Positions 57,499 through 64,000 of a stretch of 64,000 nucleotides of DNA are shown one piece after another. The translations under genes and the position numbers were made by a program. Source of the stretch: Pyruvatibacter mobilis (GTDB lineage Bacteria > Pseudomonadota > Alphaproteobacteria > CGMCC-115125); contig NZ_CP051630.1 in NCBI RefSeq assembly GCF_012848855.1, positions 847,501 through 911,500 of the forward strand, written 5' to 3'. Positions within the stretch are counted from its first letter, which is position 1, and each line of letters starts with the position of its first letter. The notes beneath the pieces were generated by a model. The model was not told the origin of the DNA. It saw nothing but the letters and a program-made list of their open reading frames with translations, and did no database searches.

Positions 57499-57822
57499 AT
57501 GAGTTCACTAGACAAGCGCGGCAAGGACTTTGAGAACAAGTTCGCCCACGATCAGGAGCTTGAGTTCAAGGCAGTTGCCCGCCGCAACAAGCTTCTCGGC
57601 CTGTGGGCCGCCGAAGAGATGGGCCTGTCCGGCGAGGATGCCCAGGCCTACGCCAAGGAAGTGGTGAAGGCCGATTTCGAGGAAGCCGGCGAGGAAGACG
57701 TGTTCCGCAAGGTCTCCGGCGATTTCTCCGCCAAGGGCGTGGACAAGTCCGAGCACCAGATCCGCCGCACCATGCAGGAACTGCTGGTGAAGGCCCGTGA
57801 GCAGGTGGCCAACGAAGGCTGA
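57499..57822 (+). CDS. F1-ATPase inhibitor subunit zeta (DUF1476)
   Basis: 107 residues. MSSLDKRGKDFENKFAHDQE and LEFKAVARRNKLLGLWAAEE are the zeta/DUF1476 signature. In Paracoccus, zeta blocks ATP hydrolysis by F1Fo through its N-terminus. It is not near atp genes here; it is divergent from purC, a neighbourhood also seen in other alphaproteobacteria. Confidence 0.92.
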   Translation: MSSLDKRGKDFENKFAHDQELEFKAVARRNKLLGLWAAEEMGLSGEDAQAYAKEVVKADFEEAGEEDVFRKVSGDFSAKGVDKSEHQIRRTMQELLVKAREQVANEG

Positions 57823-57841
57823 CGCCTGCCGCCGCCTTTAC

Positions 57842-58666
57842 TCAGTCGATCGACATTGCAGCCGCCACCGCGCCCACAAATTGCGCGGTGGCGGTTTTGC
57901 GTATGGTGGCCTCGTCCGCGTCGGGCTTGAGCCACAGGTCCCGGTGCCGGTGCATTGAGGGCCAGGCCATGATCTCGATGGCATTGCGGGCGGCGACGTC
58001 CACCGCGATCCCCGGCGCAGGCGCCTTGCTGATGAGGGCGATGAGCTGCTTCAGCGTCGCGCCGTGACCCTTGGTGGCCCAGAGCCGGTCGATCTCGGGG
58101 ATTTCCAGCGACAGCCGGTCCATCAGCCAGATGCCGTGGCGGTTGGCGCTCTGTAAATCATACATCTCCTCGGCGATGGCCTGCAGGTCTGCCCGCGTGG
58201 GCCGGGACCGGCGCTTGAGGACGCTGGCCATCACCGGCCAGTGCGCGATGCGCGCCACATCCGCCTCCGCCATGTCCCGCAGCTTGGCGATGGACCAGGG
58301 CGCCACCGGCAGGGCGTCAGCGCCGGGCAGGGGATGCCCCATGGCGTGGAGTGCTGCGAGCGTCAGCAGGGCGTCCTTGTTGGCGGCGTAGGAGTAGAGC
58401 GCTGCCGCTGACAGTCCCGCCTTCTTCGCCACATCCGCCATCTGGGTGCGCCGGAACCCGAAGCGGCTGATGCACCAATGTGCCGCCGCGGCGACGCGGG
58501 CCAGGCGCTCCTCCGGCGTGTCGCCGCCTTTGGAGCGGCGGCGGCCGGGGGAGGGGGCAGGACTGGTGTCGTCGGTCGGCAGGTCCAAGACGGTCTCCGG
58601 AATCAGGGCAGTGGTCGGTGTGAGCGTAGCACTTGACAGGCGATCATAATTAAATGAATCATTCAT
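57842..58666 (-). CDS. TetR-family regulator of the PQQ-dehydrogenase
   Basis: Up to 274 residues. The HTH lies at about 55-100 (EERLARVAAAAHWCISRFGF, MADVAKKAGLSAAALYSYAA). The ATG at 58666 lies inside a 27-bp palindrome and has no ribosome site, so the protein is either translated from a leaderless message or starts later (for example the TTG before DLPTDD, near residue 27, or further in). It is divergent from the quinoprotein gene with 21 bp between the starts, so it is the probable repressor. Confidence 0.8.
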   Translation of the reverse strand: MNDSFNYDRLSSATLTPTTALIPETVLDLPTDDTSPAPSPGRRRSKGGDTPEERLARVAAAAHWCISRFGFRRTQMADVAKKAGLSAAALYSYAANKDALLTLAALHAMGHPLPGADALPVAPWSIAKLRDMAEADVARIAHWPVMASVLKRRSRPTRADLQAIAEEMYDLQSANRHGIWLMDRLSLEIPEIDRLWATKGHGATLKQLIALISKAPAPGIAVDVAARNAIEIMAWPSMHRHRDLWLKPDADEATIRKTATAQFVGAVAAAMSID

Positions 58667-58673
58667 TCAATTA
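58647..58673. promoter_or_regulatory. 27-bp operator palindrome in TetR/PQQ gap
   Basis: Thirteen-base arms around a central C, with 12 of 13 pairs matching; the inner arms are AATGAAT and ATTCATT. It overlaps the proposed TetR start codon and lies just before the GGAG site of the PQQ gene. TTGACA at 58633 may be the -35 of the plus-strand promoter. Confidence 0.8.
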
Positions 58674-58687
58674 GTGGAGATGATCTC

Positions 58688-60640
58688 ATGCGCCTGATCC
58701 GCCTGTCTGCGTTTGCCATTCTGCTTGGTCATGCCCTTGTGGCCCTCGCCGCCGGGGAGGCGGCCGCCGAAGAGCCCGGTCAGGGCTGGGCCCATTATGG
58801 GGGCGACGCGGGCGGCAGCCGGTTCAGCGCCGCGACACAGATCACCCCGCAAAATGTCACCGACCTTGAACCTGCCTGGGTGTTCGACAGCGGCGATATG
58901 GAGCGCCGGCCGGAGGCGGTGGCCCGCAGTGCGTCCGAGGGCACGCCGATCCTCGCGGGCGGGGCGCTCACCTACTGCACGCCATTCAACGAAATCATAT
59001 CGCTGGATCCGGGCACCGGGGATATCCGCTGGCGCCATGACGCTGAGATCGAGACCGACTACAACCCCGCCAACCAGTTCGTCTGCCGCGGCGTCACCTA
59101 TTGGGCGGACCCGTCGGCGGAAGACGGCACGGCCTGCGTGGCGCGCATCTTCATGGGCACGGCGGATTCCCGGCTGATCGCGGTGGATGCTGCCACGGGC
59201 ACGCCGTGCGCCGGCTTCGGCAATGCGGGCACTGTCACCATCGATCCCGGCATGGCGCTTCTGTGGCGCGGTGAATTCCAGATCACTTCGCCGCCGGTGG
59301 TGATCGGCGACACGGTGGTGGTCGGCTCCGCGATCAGCGACGGAGCGCGGGCTGACGCGCCCAAGGGCAGCGTCAGGGCGTTTGACGCGCGCAGCGGTGC
59401 GCCACGCTGGGAGTTTGACCCCGTGGCACGGGGGGCCGCCGAGCAGCCGGGCAGCTGGCGTGCTGAGGATGCGGCGCGCACGGGCCACGCCAATGTCTGG
59501 GCGCCGATGAGCGTTGACGAGGCGCGCGGGCTTGTCTTCCTGCCCACCTCCTCGCCGTCGCCGGATTTTTATGGCGGCGCGCGTCCGGGCGATAACCGCT
59601 ACGCCAATTCCGTCGTCGCGCTCGACGGTGCCACGGGCGCGGTGCGCTGGCATTTCCAGACCGTGCATCACGATGTCTGGGACTATGACCTGCCCGCGCA
59701 GCCCAGCCTTGTCACCCTTCAGTATGCGGGTGGTTCGCGCGACGTGGTGGTGCAGGTCGCCAAGACGGGCTTTGTCTTCGTGCTCGACCGGGACACGGGC
59801 GCGCCGGTCTTCCCGGTCGATGAGGTGCCGGTGCCGCAGGACGGGGCGCCGGGGGAATGGCTGTCGCCCACTCAGCCCATGCCGCAGAAACCGCCGGCGC
59901 TGGTGCCGCACAGCATCACCCCGGATGACGCCTGGGGCCTCACCTTCCTTGATCGCGGTGCCTGCGCGGACCTGTTCGCCAAATACCGCAATGACGGTCT
60001 GTTCACTCCGCCCAGCGAGCAGGGCACACTGATGTTCCCGTTCTCCGGCGGCGGGGCGAACTGGGGCGGCATGGCGTTCAATCCCGCAAGCCAGCTCATG
60101 TATGTGAACACGTCGCGGGCGGTGCATCTGGTGAAGCTTATCCCGCGTGAGGGGTTTGCGGCTGCCAAGGCGGCTGAGCCCGGCAAGGAAATCTCGCCGC
60201 AGGCCGGCACCGCCTATGGCATGAAGCGCGACCTGATGCTGTCGCCGCTCAGCCTGCCCTGCAACAAGCCGCCCTTCGGTGTGCTGCACGCAATCGACCT
60301 TTCCACCGGCGAGATTGCCTGGGAGGCCACCCTGGGCACGGTGCGCGACCTCGCGCCTGTGCCGATCCCGTGGAAACTGGGCACGCCCAATTTCGGCGGC
60401 CCGCTGGTTACCGCTTCCGGCCTCGTCTTTATCGGGGCTGCGATGGATGACTATCTGCGTGCCTTTGATGCGGCCAGCGGCGCTGAATTGTGGAAGGGCC
60501 GTCTGCCCGGCGGCGGACAGGCCACGCCGATGACTTATAAGTGGCAGGGCCGCCAATATGTGGTGATCTCGGCGGGCGGTCATTCGCGGTCCACTGCAAC
60601 GCTGAATGACCGGATCGTGGCCTTCGCGCTGCCCGAGTGA
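58688..60640 (+). CDS. Periplasmic PQQ-dependent dehydrogenase (quinoprotein glucose dehydrogenase-like)
   Basis: 650 residues. A signal peptide (1-27) precedes an eight-bladed propeller. HHDVWDYDLPAQPSLVTLQY, GTPNFGGPLVTASGLVFIGA and LWKGRLPGGGQATPMTYKWQ are the PQQ-GDH motifs. There is no N-terminal five-helix membrane domain of E. coli Gcd and no fused cytochrome, so electrons go to a separate acceptor. GGAG lies 9 bases before the ATG. Substrate (sugar or alcohol) cannot be told. PQQ synthesis genes are not in the window. Confidence 0.88.
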   Translation: MRLIRLSAFAILLGHALVALAAGEAAAEEPGQGWAHYGGDAGGSRFSAATQITPQNVTDLEPAWVFDSGDMERRPEAVARSASEGTPILAGGALTYCTPFNEIISLDPGTGDIRWRHDAEIETDYNPANQFVCRGVTYWADPSAEDGTACVARIFMGTADSRLIAVDAATGTPCAGFGNAGTVTIDPGMALLWRGEFQITSPPVVIGDTVVVGSAISDGARADAPKGSVRAFDARSGAPRWEFDPVARGAAEQPGSWRAEDAARTGHANVWAPMSVDEARGLVFLPTSSPSPDFYGGARPGDNRYANSVVALDGATGAVRWHFQTVHHDVWDYDLPAQPSLVTLQYAGGSRDVVVQVAKTGFVFVLDRDTGAPVFPVDEVPVPQDGAPGEWLSPTQPMPQKPPALVPHSITPDDAWGLTFLDRGACADLFAKYRNDGLFTPPSEQGTLMFPFSGGGANWGGMAFNPASQLMYVNTSRAVHLVKLIPREGFAAAKAAEPGKEISPQAGTAYGMKRDLMLSPLSLPCNKPPFGVLHAIDLSTGEIAWEATLGTVRDLAPVPIPWKLGTPNFGGPLVTASGLVFIGAAMDDYLRAFDAASGAELWKGRLPGGGQATPMTYKWQGRQYVVISAGGHSRSTATLNDRIVAFALPE

Positions 60641-60707
60641 GGCCGCGCGCGGCTGAAAACAGGCTAGACTGGCGGGGACTGATTCACCCGCCGGAGCCGT
60701 TCCCGTT

Positions 60708-61232
60708 ATGCCGACGCCCAAGACGCCGCCTGCCGCCAGCGCCTTCACGCGGCCCGCCGCCGCGCAGTCGCTGCTCGGCTATTTCTACCCGATCCACTAC
60801 AAGGCCGGGATCAAGGTGGAGGACGCGCTGCGCAACAAGGGCGCGCCGGACGAACTCAGCCGCCATCAGGTGGCCGTGCTGTGGCACATCCATTCGGCAG
60901 GCGAGGGCGGCACCACGATGCGCCGCAAGGACATCGAGCAGAGCCTGCGTGCCTGGTTCGAGATTTCCGGGGCCGCCATTACCAAGGCCATCCGGTCGAT
61001 GGCCGCCGAGCCGCTGGCCCTGGTCACCCAGGAAGAAGACCCGCGCTCCGCCCGCGAAAAGATCGTCCGCCTCACGCCCAAGGGCGAAGCGCACATCGCC
61101 GCCATGATGCAGCGCGGCGTCGCCGTCATCCGCGAGATCATGGAACCGATGGACGAGACAACCATCCGTGAGGGGATCAAGTTCTTCCGGGCCATCACCG
61201 ACTCAGTCGCCGACATGGAACGCGACGTGTAG
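60708..61232 (+). CDS. MarR-like winged-helix regulator
   Basis: 174 residues. The winged HTH is at about 50-135 (DELSRHQVAVLWHIHSAGEG, ITKAIRSMAAEPLALVTQEE, KIVRLTPKGEAHIAAMMQRG), MarR-like with a long recognition helix. It lies 67 bp after the PQQ gene and could be co-transcribed. Its target may be the nearby palindrome before the P450 gene. Confidence 0.8.
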   Translation: MPTPKTPPAASAFTRPAAAQSLLGYFYPIHYKAGIKVEDALRNKGAPDELSRHQVAVLWHIHSAGEGGTTMRRKDIEQSLRAWFEISGAAITKAIRSMAAEPLALVTQEEDPRSAREKIVRLTPKGEAHIAAMMQRGVAVIREIMEPMDETTIREGIKFFRAITDSVADMERDV

Positions 61233-61252
61233 GCCCATTCTTCGAACCGCCT

Positions 61253-61382
61253 CCCTCCGGCTTGACCGGAGGGCCCACTCGCATTCGCTGTCGGGCACAG
61301 GGGTGGCGGTGCTTGCTGTGCCGTGTCCGCGCATGCTGCGGTAGGCGGCTCCGAGAGCAGACCCTCCGGTCAAGCCGGAGGG
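61253..61382. repeat. REPIN-like element 3
   Basis: Two perfect REP palindromes (61253-61273 and 61362-61382) in inverted order, 130 bp overall, inner ends CCCACTCGC and GAGAGCAGA. It starts 20 bp after the MarR-like gene, in the 61233-61596 gap without a gene. Confidence 0.87.
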
Positions 61383-61411
61383 ATACGGAGAAGGGGGCAG
61401 TCCTAATGTCA

Positions 61412-61572
61412 CCTCTCCCCTTGCGGGAGAGGTCGGTGCGTGAGCACCGGGTGAGGGGGTGAGCCCATCCCCCCGCACCACCGTCAGAGATCCATTACCA
61501 CCGCTGCCGCCCCCCCACCCTCCTACGGGCTTGCGCCCGCAGGCCCCTCCCACTCCCGCAAGGGGAGAGGGG
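61412..61572. repeat. Composite palindromic element B2
   Basis: CCTCTCCCC / GGGAGAGG hairpin, then CGGTGCGTGAGCACCGGGTG, a spacer, CCACCCTCCTACGGGC, and a closing CACTCCCGC / GGGAGAGG-type stem. Same plan as B1. It immediately follows REPIN 3. Confidence 0.72.
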
Positions 61573-61596
61573 AAGAAGCTCAGCGTCCGTCGCCTG

Positions 61597-62001
61597 TCAC
61601 GAAAACGCCTTCACCGCCTCGTGGGTGTTCATGAAGTCGCGGAACTTTGACCATTTGCCGTCCTTCATGGTGATCACGTGCACGAAGTCCGACTTGATGT
61701 CGCGGCCGGTGGCCTTTGCCGTCAGGTGAAGCACCCCGGTCACCACCACCTTGTCCCTGTCTGCCAAAAACTCCTGCGGCTCGAAGATATGGATGTCCAC
61801 TGACGACAGCACCGTCTCGAAGAAGCGGCGCGCCGCGTTCATCCCGTCATACATGTCGGCATACGGAATGATATCGGCGGGGCCGTAGAACTCGATGTGG
61901 ATGTCATCATTGCACAGGCCGAGAATGCCGGGGATATCTCCGGCGCCGAAGGCTGCGAACAGGTTCTGCGTCGCTGCGATGTTGCGGTCCTGCTCGGTCA
62001 T
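61597..62001 (-). CDS. SnoaL/NTF2-like protein
   Basis: 134 residues. [40 protein letters not shown] and [20 protein letters not shown] follow the cone-shaped NTF2-like (ketosteroid isomerase-like) fold. It may bind or isomerise a small hydrophobic substrate. It overlaps the P450 gene by four bases (ATGA), so the two likely serve one pathway. Confidence 0.82.
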   Translation of the reverse strand: MTEQDRNIAATQNLFAAFGAGDIPGILGLCNDDIHIEFYGPADIIPYADMYDGMNAARRFFETVLSSVDIHIFEPQEFLADRDKVVVTGVLHLTAKATGRDIKSDFVHVITMKDGKWSKFRDFMNTHEAVKAFS

Positions 62002-63269
62002 TCGGCGGCTCCTGCCAGGCGTGGGGTGAGCGCGAGGGTGAGATTTGCCAGCCCGTGGTTGAGCAGGCTGGCGCGCTGCGGCTCGGGGGCCGTGCCCGCA
62101 AGCTGGATATCGCCGAAGCGTTCAAGCACCGCCCGCAGCAATTCGCGTGCTTCGGCCCGCGCAAGCGCTGAGCCCAGGCAATGGTGAATGCCCACGCCGA
62201 AGGTCAGCTGCTTGTTGAGATTGGGCCGGTCGATGTCAAAGGCCTGCGGATCGGCGAACATGGCCGGGTCGTGATTGGCCGCGGCGAAGAACAGCGCCAC
62301 CCAGTCGCCCTTGCGGATCAGCGCGTCGCCGATCTGCGTGTCCGCCTCGGCGATGCGGAACAGGCGCTGGGGCGGGCCTGAATGGCGCAGGCTCTCATCG
62401 ATGAAGGCGTCGATCTTTGCAGGCTCCGCCCGCAGCCGCGCCTGCATGTCCGGCATGGTCGCCAGCTCATGCAGCAGATTGCCGAGCAGGAAGGTGGTGG
62501 TCTCGGCGCCCGCCACCACCAGCGTCAGGCAAAAGCGGATCACTTCGTCGGTTGTCAGCTTGCGGCCGTCGGCTTCCGCCGTCAGCAGGGCGCGCATCAG
62601 GCTGTCGGGCACGTCGGCGCCTGCCGCGAGATCCGCTTCCATCTGCGTCACGGTCCTGGCGAAATAGGTGAACAGGTCCACGTTGGAGCGCTCGCGTTCC
62701 TCCGGCGTCAGGTCGGCGGACAGCATGAAGGCGGTTGCCCAGTGGCGGAAGCGGTCGGCGATCTCCGGCGGCAGGCCGAGCAGATGCACCATCACGCGGG
62801 CCGGCAGCACCGCGCATATCTCGCCCATGACTTCAATACTCGTGGTGCCGGCCCGGGTCACCTCCTCCAGCAGGTCATGCACCATGCGGTTCACATGCGG
62901 CGACAGATCCTCGATGCGCTTGCGCGAGAAGGCGAGGTTCACCACCGCGCGCAGGCGGTCATGCTCCGGGTTGTCGTGGTTCACCAGCATCAGCGTCGGT
63001 GCCGAGGAGCTTTCCTGCAGCGGGTCGCGCGACGAGAAAGTGCGGTGGTCGCGTGCGACCTTCGACACATGGTCGTAGTCCAGCAGCACCCACGCATTCA
63101 CCGGCTCGTCCGCCCCCGGCACCGTGCCCGGCGGATAATCCCGGTAGCCCTTGACCGGCGCATAGGCCCGCAGCTTGTCATAGAGCGGGTAGGGGTTGGC
63201 GATGGTGTCGCCCGTCGGCAGCGCCGCCACCAGCGCGGCGATGTCCGCCGCCTGTTCCGTGTCAGCCAT
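61998..63269 (-). CDS. Cytochrome P450
   Basis: 423 residues, soluble bacterial class. The I-helix oxygen motif is AGAETT; the ExxR is ESLR ([17 protein letters not shown]); the heme-binding loop is [20 protein letters not shown] with the Cys ligand. Substrate unknown; CYP125/CYP142-type and terpene hydroxylases have similar signatures. Its ferredoxin and reductase are not adjacent. It heads an operon with the NTF2-like gene behind a palindromic operator. Confidence 0.93.
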   Translation of the reverse strand: MADTEQAADIAALVAALPTGDTIANPYPLYDKLRAYAPVKGYRDYPPGTVPGADEPVNAWVLLDYDHVSKVARDHRTFSSRDPLQESSSAPTLMLVNHDNPEHDRLRAVVNLAFSRKRIEDLSPHVNRMVHDLLEEVTRAGTTSIEVMGEICAVLPARVMVHLLGLPPEIADRFRHWATAFMLSADLTPEERERSNVDLFTYFARTVTQMEADLAAGADVPDSLMRALLTAEADGRKLTTDEVIRFCLTLVVAGAETTTFLLGNLLHELATMPDMQARLRAEPAKIDAFIDESLRHSGPPQRLFRIAEADTQIGDALIRKGDWVALFFAAANHDPAMFADPQAFDIDRPNLNKQLTFGVGIHHCLGSALARAEARELLRAVLERFGDIQLAGTAPEPQRASLLNHGLANLTLALTPRLAGAAE

Positions 63270-63300
63270 GATGTCTCCTCCCTTATTGTTCCTTAAGTGT

Positions 63301-63321
63301 ATTGTTTACATAGTGAACAAT
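63301..63321. promoter_or_regulatory. 21-bp operator palindrome upstream of P450
   Basis: ATTGTTTAC and GTGAACAAT flank ATA, with 8 of 9 pairs matching. It lies about 32 bp before the P450 start, in position to block its promoter. Both TetR- and MarR-type regulators bind sites of this shape; the MarR-like gene at 60.7 kb is the nearest candidate. Confidence 0.7.
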
Positions 63322-63354
63322 CAAGATGGAGTCCGACCCCCCACTAATACGTAT

Positions 63355-63484
63355 CCCTCCGGCTTGACCGGAGGGCCCACTCGCATCTGCTGTTGGGCAC
63401 GGCATTCGCGGCCCCTGCCGTGCCGCAGCCACGCGCGCTGCGGCAGGCTGATTTGAGAGTAGACCCTCCGGTCAAGTCGGAGGG
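63355..63484. repeat. REPIN-like element 4
   Basis: REP palindromes at 63355-63375 (perfect) and 63464-63484 (one mismatch), inverted, 130 bp overall, inner ends CCCACTCGC and GAGAGTAGA. It lies in the 63270-63713 gap. Confidence 0.87.
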
Positions 63485-63536
63485 ATGCGGGAGAGGGGGC
63501 GCAGCGGGACACACCTTTTTCCCACACCCATGTGTC

Positions 63537-63619
63537 ATTCCGCGACTTGATCGCGGAATCCAGGGCGACCAACTCATGCGGTGCCGCGTGGCCCTGGACC
63601 CCGCGATCAAGTCGCGGGG
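63537..63619. repeat. Inverted pair of a second REP family (family C)
   Basis: ATTCCGCGA / TCGCGGAAT around CTTGA (63537-63559) and CCCCGCGA / TCGCGGGG around TCAAG (63599-63619) face each other. The sequence between can pair further (CCAGGGC / GCCCTGG), so the whole 83 bp can fold as one hairpin. The arms differ from the CCCTCCGG family but the loop is the same. Confidence 0.8.
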
Positions 63620-63662
63620 TGACATGGGGAGGGCTAACACCCCACCCCAAACAAACCGCCTT

Positions 63663-63683
63663 CCCTCCGGCTCGACCGGAGGG
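63663..63683. repeat. Single REP palindrome (loop variant CTCGA)
   Basis: Arms CCCTCCGG / CCGGAGGG with loop CTCGA instead of CTTGA, 30 bp from the 3' end of the phosphatase gene. Confidence 0.8.
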
Positions 63684-63713
63684 TCTCCCTCAGTCCGCCT
63701 GAGCCCGCGCCGC

Positions 63714-64000
63714 TTACCCCTGCCGCGCTTCCTGCAGCCTGTGCGCCAGGTCTTCCAGCGTGGTCAGGTGCCGGTCGCGCTTGGGCGGGTCGTAGGTGGT
63801 GGCGTTCACTGCGCGCACCAGCACCCGGCGGACGGCGAGACTGTCCGGGTCCTGATCGATGTCCAGCACATTGAGGCAGCAAGTGTCCTGCTCGAACTGG
63901 CCGAAGGTCTTGAGGCCCGTGCCCAGCGCCCAGCCCAGCAGCACCCGGTTGACGCCGCCATGGGCGACCAGGGTCATGTTGTGCCAGTCAGGATGCTTCA
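63714..64000 (-). CDS. Histidine phosphatase family protein, C-terminal part only
   Basis: About 95 residues, 5' end beyond the window. The visible part has HNMTLVAHGGVNRVLLGWAL, the second catalytic His motif (AHGG) of the phosphoglycerate mutase-like histidine phosphatases, then a C-terminal Cys-containing stretch (FEQDTCCLNVLDI). Substrate unknown. The reading is open to the window edge. Confidence 0.75.
   Translation of the reverse strand, partial: KHPDWHNMTLVAHGGVNRVLLGWALGTGLKTFGQFEQDTCCLNVLDIDQDPDSLAVRRVLVRAVNATTYDPPKRDRHLTTLEDLAHRLQEARQG

Noticed and set aside
58667-60748. 693-residue antisense reading over the PQQ dehydrogenase
   Set aside because: Same shadow effect; the plus-strand protein has all family motifs.

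Overview
This is a GC-rich stretch of alphaproteobacterial chromosome. The evidence is a set of flagellar and cell-cycle genes known almost only from that class: FlbT, FlaF, FliX, a PflI-like protein, a DksA with a single cysteine, and the CckA kinase. TTAA-N7-TTAA CtrA-type boxes lie in front of early flagellar operons, and GG-N10-GC sigma-54 promoters lie in front of late ones. The gene order recalls Caulobacter and Parvibaculum-like bacteria; I cannot name a species.

1-38.4 kb is a nearly continuous flagellar and cell-cycle region. It starts with the end of a MoxR-type ATPase on the minus strand. Next come flgE-flgK-flgL (plus), flbT-flaF, two flagellin genes, a TPR glycosyltransferase of the FlmG type and a FlaG-like gene (all minus). 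These are followed by flgI-flgJ-flgN (minus), divergent fliX, dksA, and flgF-flgG-flgA-flgH (minus), divergent from fliL-fliM-pflI-motE. A CtrA-boxed operon then encodes two MotB-like membrane proteins and a 1260-residue exported AMIN-like/TPR protein. An azoR/lysR pair interrupts the flagellar genes. fliO-fliP (minus) diverge from flgB-flgC-fliE-fliQ-fliR-flhB (plus), and cckA follows flhB. CckA acts upstream of CtrA, so the CtrA controller, its probable binding sites and the flagellar structural genes sit within one 38-kb block.

38.4-57.8 kb is mostly housekeeping: a DUF421 membrane protein, a Rieske oxygenase with a divergent TetR regulator, recA behind a perfect LexA box, alaS, a cyclic-nucleotide-gated K+ channel, icd, trmJ, an MFS transporter, rpsD with a terminator-like leader hairpin, grxD-bolA, purL-purQ-purS, purC, and the ATP-synthase inhibitor zeta. 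57.8-64 kb is accessory metabolism: TetR/PQQ-dehydrogenase divergent around a 27-bp palindrome, a MarR regulator, a P450/NTF2-like pair with its own palindromic operator, and the C-terminal part of a histidine phosphatase.

Intergenic spaces from 38 kb onward are filled with REP-like palindromes. These form four ~130-bp REPIN-like elements, several ~140-160-bp composite elements, and one 312-bp tandem duplication. No rRNA, tRNA, CRISPR array, insertion sequence or prophage was seen.

The most unusual item is the 23.4-28.6 kb operon. It encodes a MotB-like pair in which only one partner keeps the ion-binding aspartate. Neither partner has a recognisable peptidoglycan-binding domain, and they are translationally coupled to the large AMIN-like/TPR protein. 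It may be an uncharacterised motor or stator accessory module.
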